Source: Chaenocephalus aceratus (Eukaryota > Chordata > Actinopteri > Perciformes > Channichthyidae). From it: DNA of 64,000 nucleotides. The stretch spans positions 19,429,928-19,493,927 of the forward strand of contig CM043788.1 of the NCBI GenBank assembly GCA_023974075.1, written 5' to 3'. Each line of letters begins with the position of its first letter. The first letter of the stretch is position 1. Of this stretch, positions 1 to 11,591 are shown piece after piece. The notes beneath the pieces are model-generated. The model was not told the origin of the DNA. It did not search any database and saw only the letters and a list, made by a program, of their open reading frames with translations. The position numbers and the translations under genes are program-made.

Positions 1-1
1 A

Positions 2-3000
2 GCCCCAACAACAACACCTCCCACAACCACAGGTCCTACAGCTGTGGCCCCCACAACTACAGCCCCCACTACTGTTGTTCGGAGAACTCTGGCCCCTACA
101 ACTGCAACCCCCATAGCTAAAGCCCCCACTACTCTAGTTCCGATATCTGCACTCCCCACTACTGTAGCCCAAACAACTGCAGCCCCAACAACCCCAGCCC
201 CAACAATTGCAGCCCCTAGAACAGCTGCTCCCACAACTACAGGTCCCACAACTGCCACCATGACAACTGCAGCCCCCACTACTGTTGTTCCAACCACTGT
301 GGCCCCAACAACTGCAGCCCCGACAACTGCAGGTCCATCTACTTTGGCCCCTACAACAGCTTCTCCTACAACTACAAGAGCTACAACTTCAGCCCCTACA
401 ACTGCAGCCACGACAACTAATGGAGAGACAACTCAAGCTCCCACAACAGCAGCCCCAACAACTGCAGCCCCTACTACTGTAGTTCTGACAACTGTGGCCC
501 CAACAACTACAGCTCCCACTACTGTAGTTACGACAACTTTAGCCCCCACTACTTTAGCCCCTACAACAGCTAGTCCCACAACTACAGGTCCTGCAACTGC
601 TGCCCCCAATACTTTAGCCCCTACAACAGCTAATCCCACAACTACAGGTCCTGCAACTGCAGTCCCCATTACTTTAGCCCATACAACAGTTGCTCCCATA
701 ACCACAGGTCCTACAGCTGTGACCCCCACAACGGCAGCCCCTAATACTGTAGTTCTGACAACTGTGGCCCCTACAGCTGCAGCCCCAACAACTGCAGCCC
801 CTACAATAGCCTCTCCCACAACCACAGGTCCTACAACTGTGGCCCCCACAACTGTTGACCCCACTACTTTAGCCCCTACAACAGCTAGTCCCACAACTAC
901 AGGTCCTGCAACTGCTGCCCCCACAACTACAGGTCCTACAACTTTAGCCCCCACTACTTTAGCCCCTACAACAGCTAGTCCCACAACTACAGGTCCTGCA
1001 AATGCAGTCCCCACTACTTTAGCCCATACAACAGTTTCTCCCACAACCACAGGTCCTACAGCTGTGGCCCCCACAACTGCAGCCCCCACTACTGTAGTTC
1101 CGACATCTGCACTCCCCACTACTGTAGCCCCAACAACTGCAGCCCCAACAACCACAGCCCCAACAACCACAGCCCCTACAACAGCTGCTCCCACAACTAC
1201 AGGTCCCGCAACTGCCACCATGACAACTGCAGCCCCCACTACTGTAGTTCCAACCACTGTGGCCACAACAACTGCAGCCCCCACAACTGCAGCCCCGACA
1301 ACTGCAGGCCCATCTACTTTGGCCCCAACAACAGCTTCTCCCACAACTACAGGAGCTACAACTTCAGCCCCTAGGACTGCAGCCACGACAACTACTGGAG
1401 AGATAACTCAAGCTCCCACAACAGCAGCCCCAACAACTGCAGCCCCTACTACTGTAGTTCTGACAACTGTGGCCCCAACAACTACAGACCCCACTACTGT
1501 AGTTACGACAACTGCTGCCGCCACTACTGTCGCCCCTACAACCGCTGCTCCCACAACTACAAGTTCTACAACTGCAGCCCCCATAACTGCTGCCGCGACA
1601 ACTGCAGCCCCTACAACAGCTGGCCCCACAACTCAAGCTCCCACAACTGAAGCCCTGACAACTGCAGCCCCAACAACTTCAGCCCCAACAACTTCAGCCC
1701 CAACAACCGCAGCTACAACAACTGCTGGAGCGACAACTCAAACTCCCACAACAGCTGCTCCCACAACCACAGGTCATGCAACTGCAATCACGACAACTGC
1801 AACCCCCACTACTGTAATTCCAACAACTGTAGCCCCAACAACTGCAGCCCCCACAACTAGAGCCACAACTACTTTAGTCCCTACAACAGCTGCTCCCACA
1901 ACTGCGGGTCCTACAGCTGTAGCCCCAACAACTGCAGCCACATCAAATGCTGGAGCAACAACTCAAGCTCCTACAACTGCAGCACTAACAACTGCAGCCC
2001 CTACAACAGCTTCTCCCACAACTACAGGCCCTACAACCGCAGCCACAACAACTTCTGGAGCAACAACTCAAGCTCCAACAACTCAAGCTCCTACAACTGC
2101 AGCCCGTAAAACAGCTTCCCCCACAACTACGGGTCCTACAACTGCAGCCACGACACCTGCTGGAGTGACAACTCAAGCTCCCACGACAGCAGCCCCAACA
2201 ACTGTAGCCCCTACGACAGCTTCTCCCACAACTACAGGTCCTACAACTGTAGCTCCAACAACTACAGCCCCCACAAATGCAGCCCCAACAACTGCAGCCT
2301 TCACAACTTCAGCCCAAACTACCGCAGCCACGACAACTGCTGGGGCGACAAATCAAGCTCCCACAACAGCTTCTCCAGCAACTGCAGCCCCCACAACTGC
2401 AGCCCCCACTACTGTATCCCCTACTACAGTTTATCCTACAACTACAGTTTATCCTACAACTACAGGTCCTACAACTGTAGCCCCAACAACTGCAGCCACG
2501 ACAACTGCTGGAGCGACAACTCAAGCTCCCACAACAGCTTTTCCCACAACTTCAGCCCCAACAACCGCAGCCACAACAACTTCTGGAGCAACAACTCAAG
2601 CTCCTACAATTGAAGCACTAACAACTGCAGCCCCTACAACAGCTTCTCCCACAACTACGGGTCCTACAACTGTGGCCCCTAAAACTGTAGCCCCAACAAC
2701 TGCATCCCAAACAACCACAACCTCTACAACAGGTGCTCCCACAACTACAGGTCCTGCAACTGCAACCATGACAACAGCAGCCCCCACTACTGTAGTTCCT
2801 ACCACTGCAGCCCCGACAACTGCAGGCCCCACTACTTTAGCCCCTACAACAGCTGCTCCCACAAGTACAGGTCCTACAACTCCAGCCCCTACTACTGTGG
2901 TTCTGACAACTGTGGCCCCAACAACTACAGCCCCTACTGCTGAAGTTCCCACAACTACAGCCCCTACTGCTGAAGTTCTCACAACTGTGGCCCCAACAAC

Positions 3001-3757
3001 TACAGCCCCCACTACTGCAGTTACGACAACTGCTGCCCCCACTACAGTAGCCCCTACAACAGCTACTCCCACAACCACAGGTCCTACAACTGTGGCCCCC
3101 ACGACTGCAGCCCCCACAACTACAGCCCCCAATACTGCAGTTACGACAACTGCTGCCCCCACTACAGTAGCCCCTACAACAGCTGCTCCCACAACCACAG
3201 GTCCTACAACTGCGGCCCCCACGACTGCAGCCCCCACAACTGCAGCCCCCAATATTGCAGCTCCAACAACTACAGCCCCCACTACTGTAGACCCTACAAC
3301 AGTTGCTCCCACAACTACAGGTCCTACAACTGTAGCCCCCACAACTGCAGCCCCTACTACTGTAGTTCCGGCAACTGTGGCCCCTACAACTGCAACCCCC
3401 ACAACTAAAGCCCCTACTACTGTAGTTATGACAGCTGCAGCCCCAACGACTGCAGCCCCAACAACCGCAGCCCCTACAACAGCTTCTCCCACAACTACAG
3501 GTCCCGCAACTGCCACCACGACAACGGCAGCCACCACTACTGTAGTTCCAACCACTATGGCCCCAACAACAACTTCATCCCCAACAACGGCAGCCCCAAC
3601 AATGGCAGCCCCGACAACTGCAGCCACGACAACTGCAACCCCTACACCTGCAGCCCCCACAACTGCTGCACCGACAACCGCAGCACCTACAACAGCTGCT
3701 CCCACAACTCAAACTCCCACAACTGAAGCCCCGACGACTGCAGCCCCAACAACTTGA
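2..3757 (+). CDS. Mucin-like Thr/Pro/Ala-rich repeat protein (PTS domain), partial
   Basis: One frame stays open from the left edge to a TGA at 3755-3757, about 1,250 residues, with no start codon of its own; the first in-frame GTG at 44 is only an artefact of ORF calling. The translation is almost entirely a degenerate pentapeptide of the type A/G-P-T-T-x, that is, dense Thr with regular Pro and occasional Gly, Ser, Val and Leu and no Cys. In known mucins such PTS regions are encoded by one very large exon, are heavily O-glycosylated and lie between cysteine-rich VWD/CysD domains. No VWD, CysD, SEA or signal peptide is visible, so the mucin assignment rests on composition alone. The opposite strand is also open (Val/Ala/Gly-rich) but has no such precedent. 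A non-coding minisatellite remains possible. Confidence 0.6.
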   Translation, partial: APTTTPPTTTGPTAVAPTTTAPTTVVRRTLAPTTATPIAKAPTTLVPISALPTTVAQTTAAPTTPAPTIAAPRTAAPTTTGPTTATMTTAAPTTVVPTTVAPTTAAPTTAGPSTLAPTTASPTTTRATTSAPTTAATTTNGETTQAPTTAAPTTAAPTTVVLTTVAPTTTAPTTVVTTTLAPTTLAPTTASPTTTGPATAAPNTLAPTTANPTTTGPATAVPITLAHTTVAPITTGPTAVTPTTAAPNTVVLTTVAPTAAAPTTAAPTIASPTTTGPTTVAPTTVDPTTLAPTTASPTTTGPATAAPTTTGPTTLAPTTLAPTTASPTTTGPANAVPTTLAHTTVSPTTTGPTAVAPTTAAPTTVVPTSALPTTVAPTTAAPTTTAPTTTAPTTAAPTTTGPATATMTTAAPTTVVPTTVATTTAAPTTAAPTTAGPSTLAPTTASPTTTGATTSAPRTAATTTTGEITQAPTTAAPTTAAPTTVVLTTVAPTTTDPTTVVTTTAAATTVAPTTAAPTTTSSTTAAPITAAATTAAPTTAGPTTQAPTTEALTTAAPTTSAPTTSAPTTAATTTAGATTQTPTTAAPTTTGHATAITTTATPTTVIPTTVAPTTAAPTTRATTTLVPTTAAPTTAGPTAVAPTTAATSNAGATTQAPTTAALTTAAPTTASPTTTGPTTAATTTSGATTQAPTTQAPTTAARKTASPTTTGPTTAATTPAGVTTQAPTTAAPTTVAPTTASPTTTGPTTVAPTTTAPTNAAPTTAAFTTSAQTTAATTTAGATNQAPTTASPATAAPTTAAPTTVSPTTVYPTTTVYPTTTGPTTVAPTTAATTTAGATTQAPTTAFPTTSAPTTAATTTSGATTQAPTIEALTTAAPTTASPTTTGPTTVAPKTVAPTTASQTTTTSTTGAPTTTGPATATMTTAAPTTVVPTTAAPTTAGPTTLAPTTAAPTSTGPTTPAPTTVVLTTVAPTTTAPTAEVPTTTAPTAEVLTTVAPTTTAPTTAVTTTAAPTTVAPTTATPTTTGPTTVAPTTAAPTTTAPNTAVTTTAAPTTVAPTTAAPTTTGPTTAAPTTAAPTTAAPNIAAPTTTAPTTVDPTTVAPTTTGPTTVAPTTAAPTTVVPATVAPTTATPTTKAPTTVVMTAAAPTTAAPTTAAPTTASPTTTGPATATTTTAATTTVVPTTMAPTTTSSPTTAAPTMAAPTTAATTTATPTPAAPTTAAPTTAAPTTAAPTTQTPTTEAPTTAAPTT

Positions 3758-4690
3758 GCCCCAACAACCACAGCCACGACAACTACTGGAGCGACAACTT
3801 AAGCTCCTCCAACAGCTGCTCCCACAACTTCAGGTCCTACAACTTCAGCCCCCACTACTTTAGCCCCTACAACACTTTCTCCCACAACTTCAGCCCCAAC
3901 AACCACAGCCACAACAACTTCTGGAGCAACAACTCAAGCTCCCACAACTGCAGCACCAACAACTGCAGCCCCTACAACAGATTCTCCCAAAACTATAGGT
4001 CCTAAAACTGTTGCCCTCACAACTTCAGCCCCAACAACTGCAGCCACAAAAACTGCAGCCCCTACAACAGCTCCTCCCACAACTACAGGTCCTGCAACTG
4101 CAACCACGACAACTGCAGCCCCCACTACTGTAGTTCCGACAACTGCGGCCCCCACAACTGCAGCCCCTTACAACTGCAGGCCCCACTACTTCAGCCCCTA
4201 CAACAGCTGTTCCCACAACTACAGGTCCGACAACAGCAGTCCCAACAACTGCAGCCCCTAGAACAGCTGCTCCCACAACCACTTGTCCTACAACTGTGGC
4301 TCCTACAACTGTGGCCCCCATAACTGCAGCACCCTACAACTGCAGCCCCCACAACAGCTGCCTCGACCACCACAGCCCCGACAACTGCAACCCCCACAAT
4401 TACAGGTCCTACAACTGCAGCCCCAACAACTGCAGCCCCCACCACTGTAGCCCAGCCCCTACAAGAGCTGCTCCCACAACTACAGGCCCTACAACTGCAG
4501 CCCCAACAACCACAGTCCCCACAACTACAGATCTGACAACTGCAGCATTGACAACTGCAGCCCCCACAACCACAGCCCCCACTTCTGTAGCCCCTACAAC
4601 AGCTGCTCCCACTACTACAGGTCCTACAACTTCAGCCCCAACAACCGCAGCCAACTGCAGCCCCCAAAACTGCAGCCCCTACAACATCTG
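3758..4690 (+). pseudogene. Decayed 3' continuation of the PTS repeat
   Basis: The same 15-bp repeat continues, but the long frame is closed by a TGA where TCA is usual (3755-3757) and a TAA where CAA is usual (about 3799-3801). Single-base changes near 4168, 4330 and 4452 then shift the Thr/Pro frame, turning it into Tyr/Asn/Cys/His-rich nonsense for stretches before it returns. The last clean APTT-like frame runs to about 4688, where ACA-TCT is followed by GTAATA, a possible weak splice donor. Either the 3' end of the exon is pseudogenised, or these are assembly errors in a hard repeat, or the true exon ends earlier. Confidence 0.5.
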
Positions 4691-4766
4691 TAATAGGGTT
4701 CAGATTCATTTCATTTGGATAATTGTCACAAGCCGTGGTGCCTTTGTCAAAGTAGTTGAAGAATAA

Positions 4767-5999
4767 CCAACAAGAGCATGCACCTACATCCTCGCTAGAC
4801 GACAGCCTCATGTGTAACAGTTTCATGGTGGAAACATAAATAATGTTTGATTTTGTTACGTGGAAGAATTGGTTGAAATAATTGCTATATAATGAGCTTT
4901 TTACTTTTCAAATCATTAGGTTTGGTTGTCATTTGGTTGTGATTAAAACTAAAAACCTAAACAATTATTTTTTAATCAAAGGCAATGAAAATAAAAAATG
5001 AACATAGAGAGAAGCCACTCGGGTGTACCACAGCGTGAGTTGTGGGTTAGCCAGGTATGTTTTGCCTAAAAGGCACTGTTTTCAAAATATCACCATGGTA
5101 ATGCTGCAGACCTACTCTGCTCTGGACCAGTGTATGTTCAGAGTTAAGAAAATTATGACATAAAAAGTATACGAGGACTTCAATGCCAGAATTGATAGAT
5201 GTTTTCTTCAGAGGCAGAGTGTTTGGAGACAAAATAACCCATATCAACTGGCTCCTCCTGACGATATTCTCTATGAGCTACGCAGTTTGTCAGGATTAGA
5301 AACTTGCGCACAGGCAATGCAATCCCTCGTTATCTCTCAGATGTACTTTACTTGACTATTTCCATTTCCTGTTCTTTTGTACCCCACTACATTTTAGAGG
5401 GAAAATATTGTACTTGTTATGTCCCTGCATTTATTTGATAACTTAAGATACTTTGAGACGGATTCAGATTGAAATTCATCCGAAATAAATATTTTGTTTA
5501 TCTTTAATATATATATATATATTAGATAAACACAAGATAAACACAATATTTATTTAAAATATATATTTTATTGGCTGTTTTTTCCCCTTTTTCTACTTCA
5601 TACTGGTACTGCTACATCAACACAAATAAAGTTCTAGCATGCAATTCCTGTGTTTTCAAAATATGCTGATCTTAAAACTTGTCGTGAAGCTCATAGTTTT
5701 GTATTCATTTTTGTATATTTGTGTGTTTGCTAATTAAACACAATAATTCAGTCCCTCAAAAAGGCACAAGATTTTAATAAAATTGAAGATCAAATGAAAA
5801 TGTATTTTCATCCATATTTATTAGCTACAAAACAACATGCCAGCGATTATGTTAAAACTAAAAGTGGCTAACACAATTTAGTCCTGGAACCTACAACACA
5901 CAATCAAACCGCACAGTCAGTAAAAACCATTAACTGTTATTAGTGCAAATAAGGAATACACATTATAGGTTACAAGTTGAGCTGAAAGTTCCTCCACAT
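4767..5999. other. Gene-free AT-rich segment
   Basis: I see no supported coding region or RNA gene. A short (AT)n tract lies near 5506-5522, flanked by an imperfect inverted repeat built on AATATTTTGTTTATCT and AGATAAACACAATATT. Confidence 0.6.
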
Positions 6000-6000
6000 G

Positions 6001-6450
6001 TTGTTGTGTCTCGTCAAATGTGTTAGTTTTGTTTATATATTTTGTCTGTCATTTCCTGTTTTATTTTGTAGTTACCTCTTGTCTTTCATTTCAGGCCGTT
6101 TCTTCCTCCCCTTGTGTGTTTTTTCCCGCCATCATCAACACCAGCCCCGCCCCTGATTGTTTCCACCTGTGCCCAGTTACCTTTTGTTTATAGTCCCCGG
6201 CTTCCCTTTGTTCTTTGTCAGTTCGTCTTGTCCTATCCTGATGTCAGTACTCTGCTCGTCACTGAAGTACTTATCTTTGATTCAAGCCTATCTTATGTTC
6301 CTGAAACTTGTTATTAGTTTAGTTCCTCACGTTGTGAGCGATTTTCTTTTGTATACCTTTTTTTTGTGCAAAATAAAGTATATTAATTATACTTTACCTC
6401 TGGCTCCCGGGTCGTGCATTTGAGTCCTTATCCTTGTCCTTATTGTAACA
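6001..6450 (+). mobile_element. Solo LTR of a Ty3/gypsy element
   Basis: The block contains the motifs CATTTCAGGCC, CCTGATTGTTTCCACCTGTG, TTTGTCAGTTCGTC and a late AATAAAGTA polyadenylation-type signal followed by GTCGTGCATTTGAGTCC. All occur in the same order in the minus-strand LTR at 63016-63463, whose chromodomain-type pol end is visible. It begins near TGTTGTGTCTC and ends near TTGTAACA. A CATG pair flanks it but the exact ends and duplication are uncertain. No internal coding region is attached, hence a solo LTR. Confidence 0.65.
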
Positions 6451-8338
6451 TGAGACCAGCTGAAATATTTACGAAACCAAGAATATCTCAGTGGAGTAAC
6501 ACAATCCTATGCACAATTATTTTATTTTTTTCCTGTGTCTTCTGTGATAAATACTGCAGTGCAAACATGTTCAGTAAATAACTTTTGCTTTTATGTATTT
6601 AAATGATTCCATATTTTGGAAGTACTGTAGCGTCTGTCAATAATGCTCTGTCCTTCCTTCCATAGCTGAGGGAGGAGTAATTCACAAACTAAATGCAATT
6701 ATTTATGAAATACCTCACTGTAACAGGAGATGTGATAAGTAACAGTAAAATCAGTAACAGTATCAGTCGTCATGGAAATTAAAATCCTATGTGGTATTTA
6801 AATGCAGCTTCTGGACAAAGTCATAATTCAAGTTATATTTTGTATGGCTTTGAATGTATAAATTGTTCTTTCTAATGGACGTTAGTGTACCGGAGTAGAC
6901 TGTAGACATGTTAGGTTTAACAGTAATTCAGTCTGTCTTTACTAAATTATGTTCTTAAACAATTTGCTATACTGCCAGTTGTGTATATGGTCAATTACAA
7001 CCTTACGGTTGTATATAAGGGATTGTGATTTACCAAATTCCTCTTGGGATTGAGTTGTACTAACGGTCCAGTAACTGGAACCTCCTCACAGGATGACTGA
7101 AAGCCACCCTCAGTCGCAGGGTTTGTGACTCTAAAACAGCACATAGAACATTAAGAACAGGTTACAGATGTTTTTTCCTTTAATTTTTTTCAAGCTACAT
7201 ACAGGTTAACAATTTATGAAATCTATTGAAACGTATTCCTGACAAATAGTCTTTAATGTCTTCTATTACAGTGGCACTGAAAGATGTTCTACGTTTCTAT
7301 ATGTGATTATGTGCTGGAACTAACCCGCACCCTCAGAACATAATGACTGTGTTAATGACCTGTTCTAATTGCTCCAACATTTACTCCGTAAAATAAAATA
7401 AATCTCAAATTATTCAGATATCCACCTGTAGGTGAGGCTTGATGGCGCCCTCCACGTCTCCCCCTTGGCTTGCCACGTCCCCTCTAAGGGGTCTCTGGAG
7501 TGTCCCCTCCAGAGCGTGGTCTTTTCCTCTCCTCAGCTGCTCCCTTTGTTAGAGTGAAAAATCATCTCTCTTTGGTTAAATATACTGAAACCAAAAGACA
7601 GATGACACATTAAAATAAATCCCAACATGCTGTGTAGGTTAGGTGTTTATCAGCTTTAAAAGCCTCTGAATTGATACTCTGAAACTCTGCAACTCTTGTG
7701 GAGTGAAGAAGCTTTATTTTTCCCCAAAAACGTCCTCTTTTGGTATTGTGATGGTGCAGGAGAGTCCAACCTCTTTAATAAGTTTCAACTGGGTCGAGAT
7801 GTGGTGAGGCAAAAGAGCTGTTTGGAATCTTCTAAACTAAACAGTATGTTGAAGTTCAATGATGGATATTAAACCCATGAGGACCCACCGTCACACGGGT
7901 GTCACATGACCTTTAAATGTTCTGGAAAGTTTCTTGTACAGCTTTAGCCTTGTTTTTTTCTTATGAAGTCCCTAAGTGACACACACTGAACAGTTTGGTC
8001 GGTCATGATCCAGGACATGTCATTTTGTATTCCCATGACAACATGTCTAAGATGTCCATGTGCCAGACTAACACATGACATGTGACATAACAAGCTACAT
8101 TTCAAAAGCTTTTTTTTTGTTGCTAAAAAGGTAAATTTCAAGCCATTTAAGAATTAAAATGCTTACATAACATGTCCTTTATTACATTTAACCTGTTGTG
8201 GAAACATTTCTTGATCAAATTGATATGAAACAAATGAGACAAACATTGCTGTGACACTGGTGTCACATTGAGATTTTAACCCTAAACTTCCACAGTAAAC
8301 CCAAAATGACATATATGCACAATTAGAAATATTATTAT
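6451..8338. other. No gene recognised
   Basis: Only short ORFs occur here, none with recognisable motifs, and no tandem repeat of note. Confidence 0.6.
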
Positions 8339-8862
8339 TGTTAGGGAATAATTTGCCTAGGTATTCAACCTTTGACAGAGTTCATCATTTTCTCCTCTCA
8401 CTGTCTCCTTTCCCATGGCATATGTCTACGGCCTTGGGTATTGCTGCTATCTCTCTTAAGGAGGGGCAGCTTGGGCGCATTGTTGTTGCCAGTCTATGAC
8501 AGAGCACAAGCTGCCATGAGGTAGTTTACTGTTCAGGGACGAAGGTTTCCTGGCGTGCATTCTTTTCTATGGACGAGAGCTCTAGTTAGATTCAGGGTCC
8601 ATATTTGTTTAGTCTCACTGATGAAGAATGTTGATTATTACACTCCGAACTAGATAAAACCTTGAGCTACAGAAAGAGTTCTTCAGAATTGGTTTGGCAA
8701 CCGCTGTGTCAACTCGTGACACACCACCTGTCTTGTCAACTATCCGGCAGTAACTCAAAATAAACCATCAGTGTTTGACATCAAAGCTCCTGCTCATCCC
8801 GTGTCTCCTTCATGAGTCGGTGACTCCCACTGCATTGCTGCTACACAGAAGTTTCCTCCACA
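8339..8862 (+). mobile_element. Candidate retroviral-type LTR with adjacent PBS-like site
   Basis: The block starts TGTTAGGG, carries an AATAAA signal at about 8760, and ends in CA directly before AATTGGCGTTGTCGGCAGGA (about 8863-8882), the position and style of a tRNA primer-binding site. A GTAAGT splice-donor-like site follows at about 8905. No gag or pol frame follows, so it would be a solo LTR with a fragment of leader. The family cannot be assigned from sequence alone; an old endogenous retrovirus or another LTR class is possible. Confidence 0.5.
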
Positions 8863-8882
8863 AATTGGCGTTGTCGGCAGGA

Positions 8883-9736
8883 TACCAACAAATCTTCAGA
8901 ACTGGTAAGTGTAATTTCAAATCTACATTTGGACATTGCCTTACCAGAATCTGTGATTGACGGTATCCTAAAATTACCTGTGAAACTGAGCGGTAATGTT
9001 TCATTTTTTGGTTAATTAACATTTGGGGATAAAAACCCAGGGGATCAGTGTCTGGGGACTTTGTCCTGGCTGATTTCCTCTGTGTATGCTGCTCGGGACG
9101 TATGTGCCATACAAGCATGCACAGCTCATGTTTAGAGACACCTTAAAGAAAGGCATCAGTAAAGTGGAGCTTCTGTAGGAAAGCAATGTAAAGATTTGTA
9201 TTGAATGAATCGCCGAATTCTGGGGGTTTCCAATTCTGCTGCCAACACAGCAGTTAAAAATAAGCAGTCGGAGATATTACTCCTATCGCCTCTGTAAACA
9301 CGGCTCCAGCAGCAGCCGCGGGTGTGTGTGTAAAACCTCCCCGTGTTTGTGGGGCTGGAGAAGTGCAACTGAGAGGGAGAAAGTCACAGCTTTTTGTCTA
9401 TAGCTTTAACTCACACCACCGCCGTCTCTATTAAAAACGAGATGGTCTAAAAACACTCGTTGTTTGTGACCGTCTTCTACATTGCTGGCAAGGCCGGGGC
9501 AGCGCGAGGTGCGTGCATCACCCGATGCGCCACAGCTCTCTACTTTGCTGGAGGAACGTTCCCTACATTGCTTGGGAGCGTTCCCCACATTATTGCTGGA
9601 GAAACTGGTGGCGGTCCGGGGTGCATACATAAAATTATAGGCTAATTGATCACGGGTGGGCAGTGGCAAGCAAGTGTAGAACAAAACTGTGTTTCATAGT
9701 TGTGATGAACTCGATAGCGAGTGTATAGGCTGGTCG
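8883..9736. other. No gene recognised; possible LTR-element leader remnant
   Basis: Short ORFs only. The sequence directly after the candidate LTR may be residual internal retroelement DNA, but I find no gag, pro or pol motif. Confidence 0.4.
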
Positions 9737-9744
9737 TGTAGGAC

Positions 9745-11583
9745 TAGGGTTGGGTACCGAGAACCGGTTCCGGTTCGGAACCGGTTCCAACATTTAGATT
9801 CCAACGGGATATTTAGAAATGTGAATTTCGGTTCCGCTTTTCGATGCCTGAGGAAATGTTTCTCGCCGCTCTCCGTAGCCTACTGTATGACTGCGGCGGG
9901 GCGGGAAATGTAGTGTTGTACCTACACTTCCTACAGCGTAACCTGAGACCAGGGCCGGCCCGTTGCTCTGACATTATAGATGTTCGCCTAGGGCGCCAGA
10001 TCTGTGGAGGCGCTGCGCTGATAGCTCTGGGAGGAAAAACAAAAGTTTTGACCGTTGGTGCTCATCCTAATTTTCGGCCTTGATGTAACAACATTCATAA
10101 TTAAGTAAATGTAACACCCTTTTTCACCCCGGTTACACGTTTCATTCGCCCTGTACGATGGGCGCTGCAAGTGATGAAAATGGGGGATGTTGGCTTATCT
10201 GGCACCCGCAGCTCACAGCCAAAGTGCGAGTGAGCGAGGGAGAAAGTTACGGCCCGTCTACACTACAGGCATCAAAAAATCTTGAAGCTGGGCGTGTCTG
10301 AGGCTTGGCGATTTCTCGCACCCAAGGCGACCAACAACCAATCAGGAATCTCCCGCCCGCCCCCGGAATACAAAGCAATAGCAATGTTAAAACGAAGTAA
10401 ACTGGATATAAAATGACACCTCCCTCCATGCCTCGCTCCTCCGGTTTGTATCCCGGTAGATGAACATAGACTGATCATACAGCACCGGGTGATTCACTAC
10501 CGCTCCATTTTTTTTAATATGAGGAAATGACCTGCGTACTCTCTCCCAGCATACACGCGGTTTGATTGGCTAGCGCTTGTACTGTCAGATTTGCATACGC
10601 ATGATTTGATTGGCTGATGCCAAGCATCGAGCCTCAAAAGTTGAACATTGCTCAACTTTTGATGCTCGCGATGCTCGATGCTCGCGATGCTCGCGATGCT
10701 CGCGATGCTTGCGAAGCCACGCTCCGCTCCCCACAATGCAGTTCGGCGAAGATTCAAAATCAACTACGTCACCCCATTCAAGTGAATGGGCGAAGCGTTG
10801 AAAGCATTTTTCGATGCCTGTAGTGTAGACGGGCCGGGAGGGTGCACTGGAACCGGCGCTGTTGTTATTAGCATCTGGTGCTAGCTGCTCTAACGGAAGA
10901 AGAAGATGTTTCTACAATGATGTGGAGGGAGAGATAACTACAGCTCAGTGAGGTAAAGTGAGGTAAAGGACTCTTGAGTGTTTAGATAGTTCACTTTAGT
11001 CTAAGTTATCTCAGTGGGTCTCAAACGTTTTGATCACAATTTATGTAAACACATATTTCCAAGGCACTCCTTTATAATTATTGGGATAAAACAGGTTTGA
11101 AATCATTCCAATGTATACTATAGGACAGTAAACCATACATATCGTTTTAAACTGGAGATAAAAAAATATGCATAAATAAAATAGTAAAATAAGATATGAA
11201 TGAACAACAAACATAAAATATGTTACATGTATTTGTTATTGGCTATGGTAGGTTATTGGTTATGCTCACATACTTATTTAATTATTCAAATGTAAACCGA
11301 TCTTTTTCATATGGGTGTTTATGTAGGCTACCCCCTAGATCTAGTCTCTAGTAATTCTGCTTAAAGTACACCAGATTGAAGCATTTTGCTTTAAAATGTT
11401 CAAACATTTCTTCCTGGTATGCCTGAGAAGGCAGATATGCTTGTTTTTCTCAACAAGAACTTAATAATTTTTTTTACCCTGCCCCTCAAAGAATTGGAAT
11501 TGAGAACCGTTAAGAACCGGAATCGAAAAGTAGAATCGGAATCGGATTCAGAATCGTGGAAATTCAAACGATACCCAACCCTA
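9745..11583. mobile_element. Non-autonomous hAT element (TGTAGGAC TSD)
   Basis: The ends are inverted: TAGGGTTGGGTACCG at the left and CGATACCCAACCCTA at the right. They are flanked by identical 8-bp copies of TGTAGGAC at 9737-9744 and 11584-11591, diagnostic of the hAT superfamily. Subterminal sequence is rich in repeated GAACCGGTTC/GAATCGGAATCGG motifs. No transposase frame is present. A Harbinger-like MITE sits inside at 10250-10836. Confidence 0.9.
10250..10836. mobile_element. Harbinger-like MITE, copy 1
   Basis: The inverted termini are CGGCCCGTCTACACTACAGG and its complement. The interior shares with the copies at 33745 and 60413 the stretches ACCAACAACCAATCA, TTTGATTGGCTAG and a palindrome around AGTTGAACATTGCTCAACTT, and the CATTCAA-GTGAATGGG block near the right end. 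The left flank is TTA but the right flank is GGA, so the 3-bp TSD is preserved on one side only. A GATGCTCGC microrepeat is expanded at 10660-10710. It is nested in the hAT element around it. Confidence 0.75.
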
Positions 11584-11591
11584 TGTAGGAC

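Larger units (their letters stand above)
1..4690. repeat. 15-bp minisatellite array (about 310 units)
   Basis: The whole stretch is a tandem array of 15-bp units related to ACAACTGCAGCCCCC and ACAACTACAGGTCCT, encoding TTAAP and TTTGP pentapeptides. Larger blocks recur, for example the blocks ending in ACTACAGGTCCTGCAACTGC near 590, 650, 910 and 1000, which indicates higher-order duplication of multi-unit segments. The array is truncated by the left window edge. Confidence 0.95.

Noticed and set aside
433..4654. Long minus-strand Val/Ala/Gly ORFs in the repeat array
   Set aside because: They mirror the plus-strand pentapeptide repeat; composition has no precedent as a real protein, while the plus strand looks like a PTS domain.
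6114..6423. Hydrophobic ORFs in the solo LTR
   Set aside because: Pyrimidine-rich LTR sequence produces Leu/Phe/Ser-rich ORFs; the frame is not shared by the related LTR at 63016.
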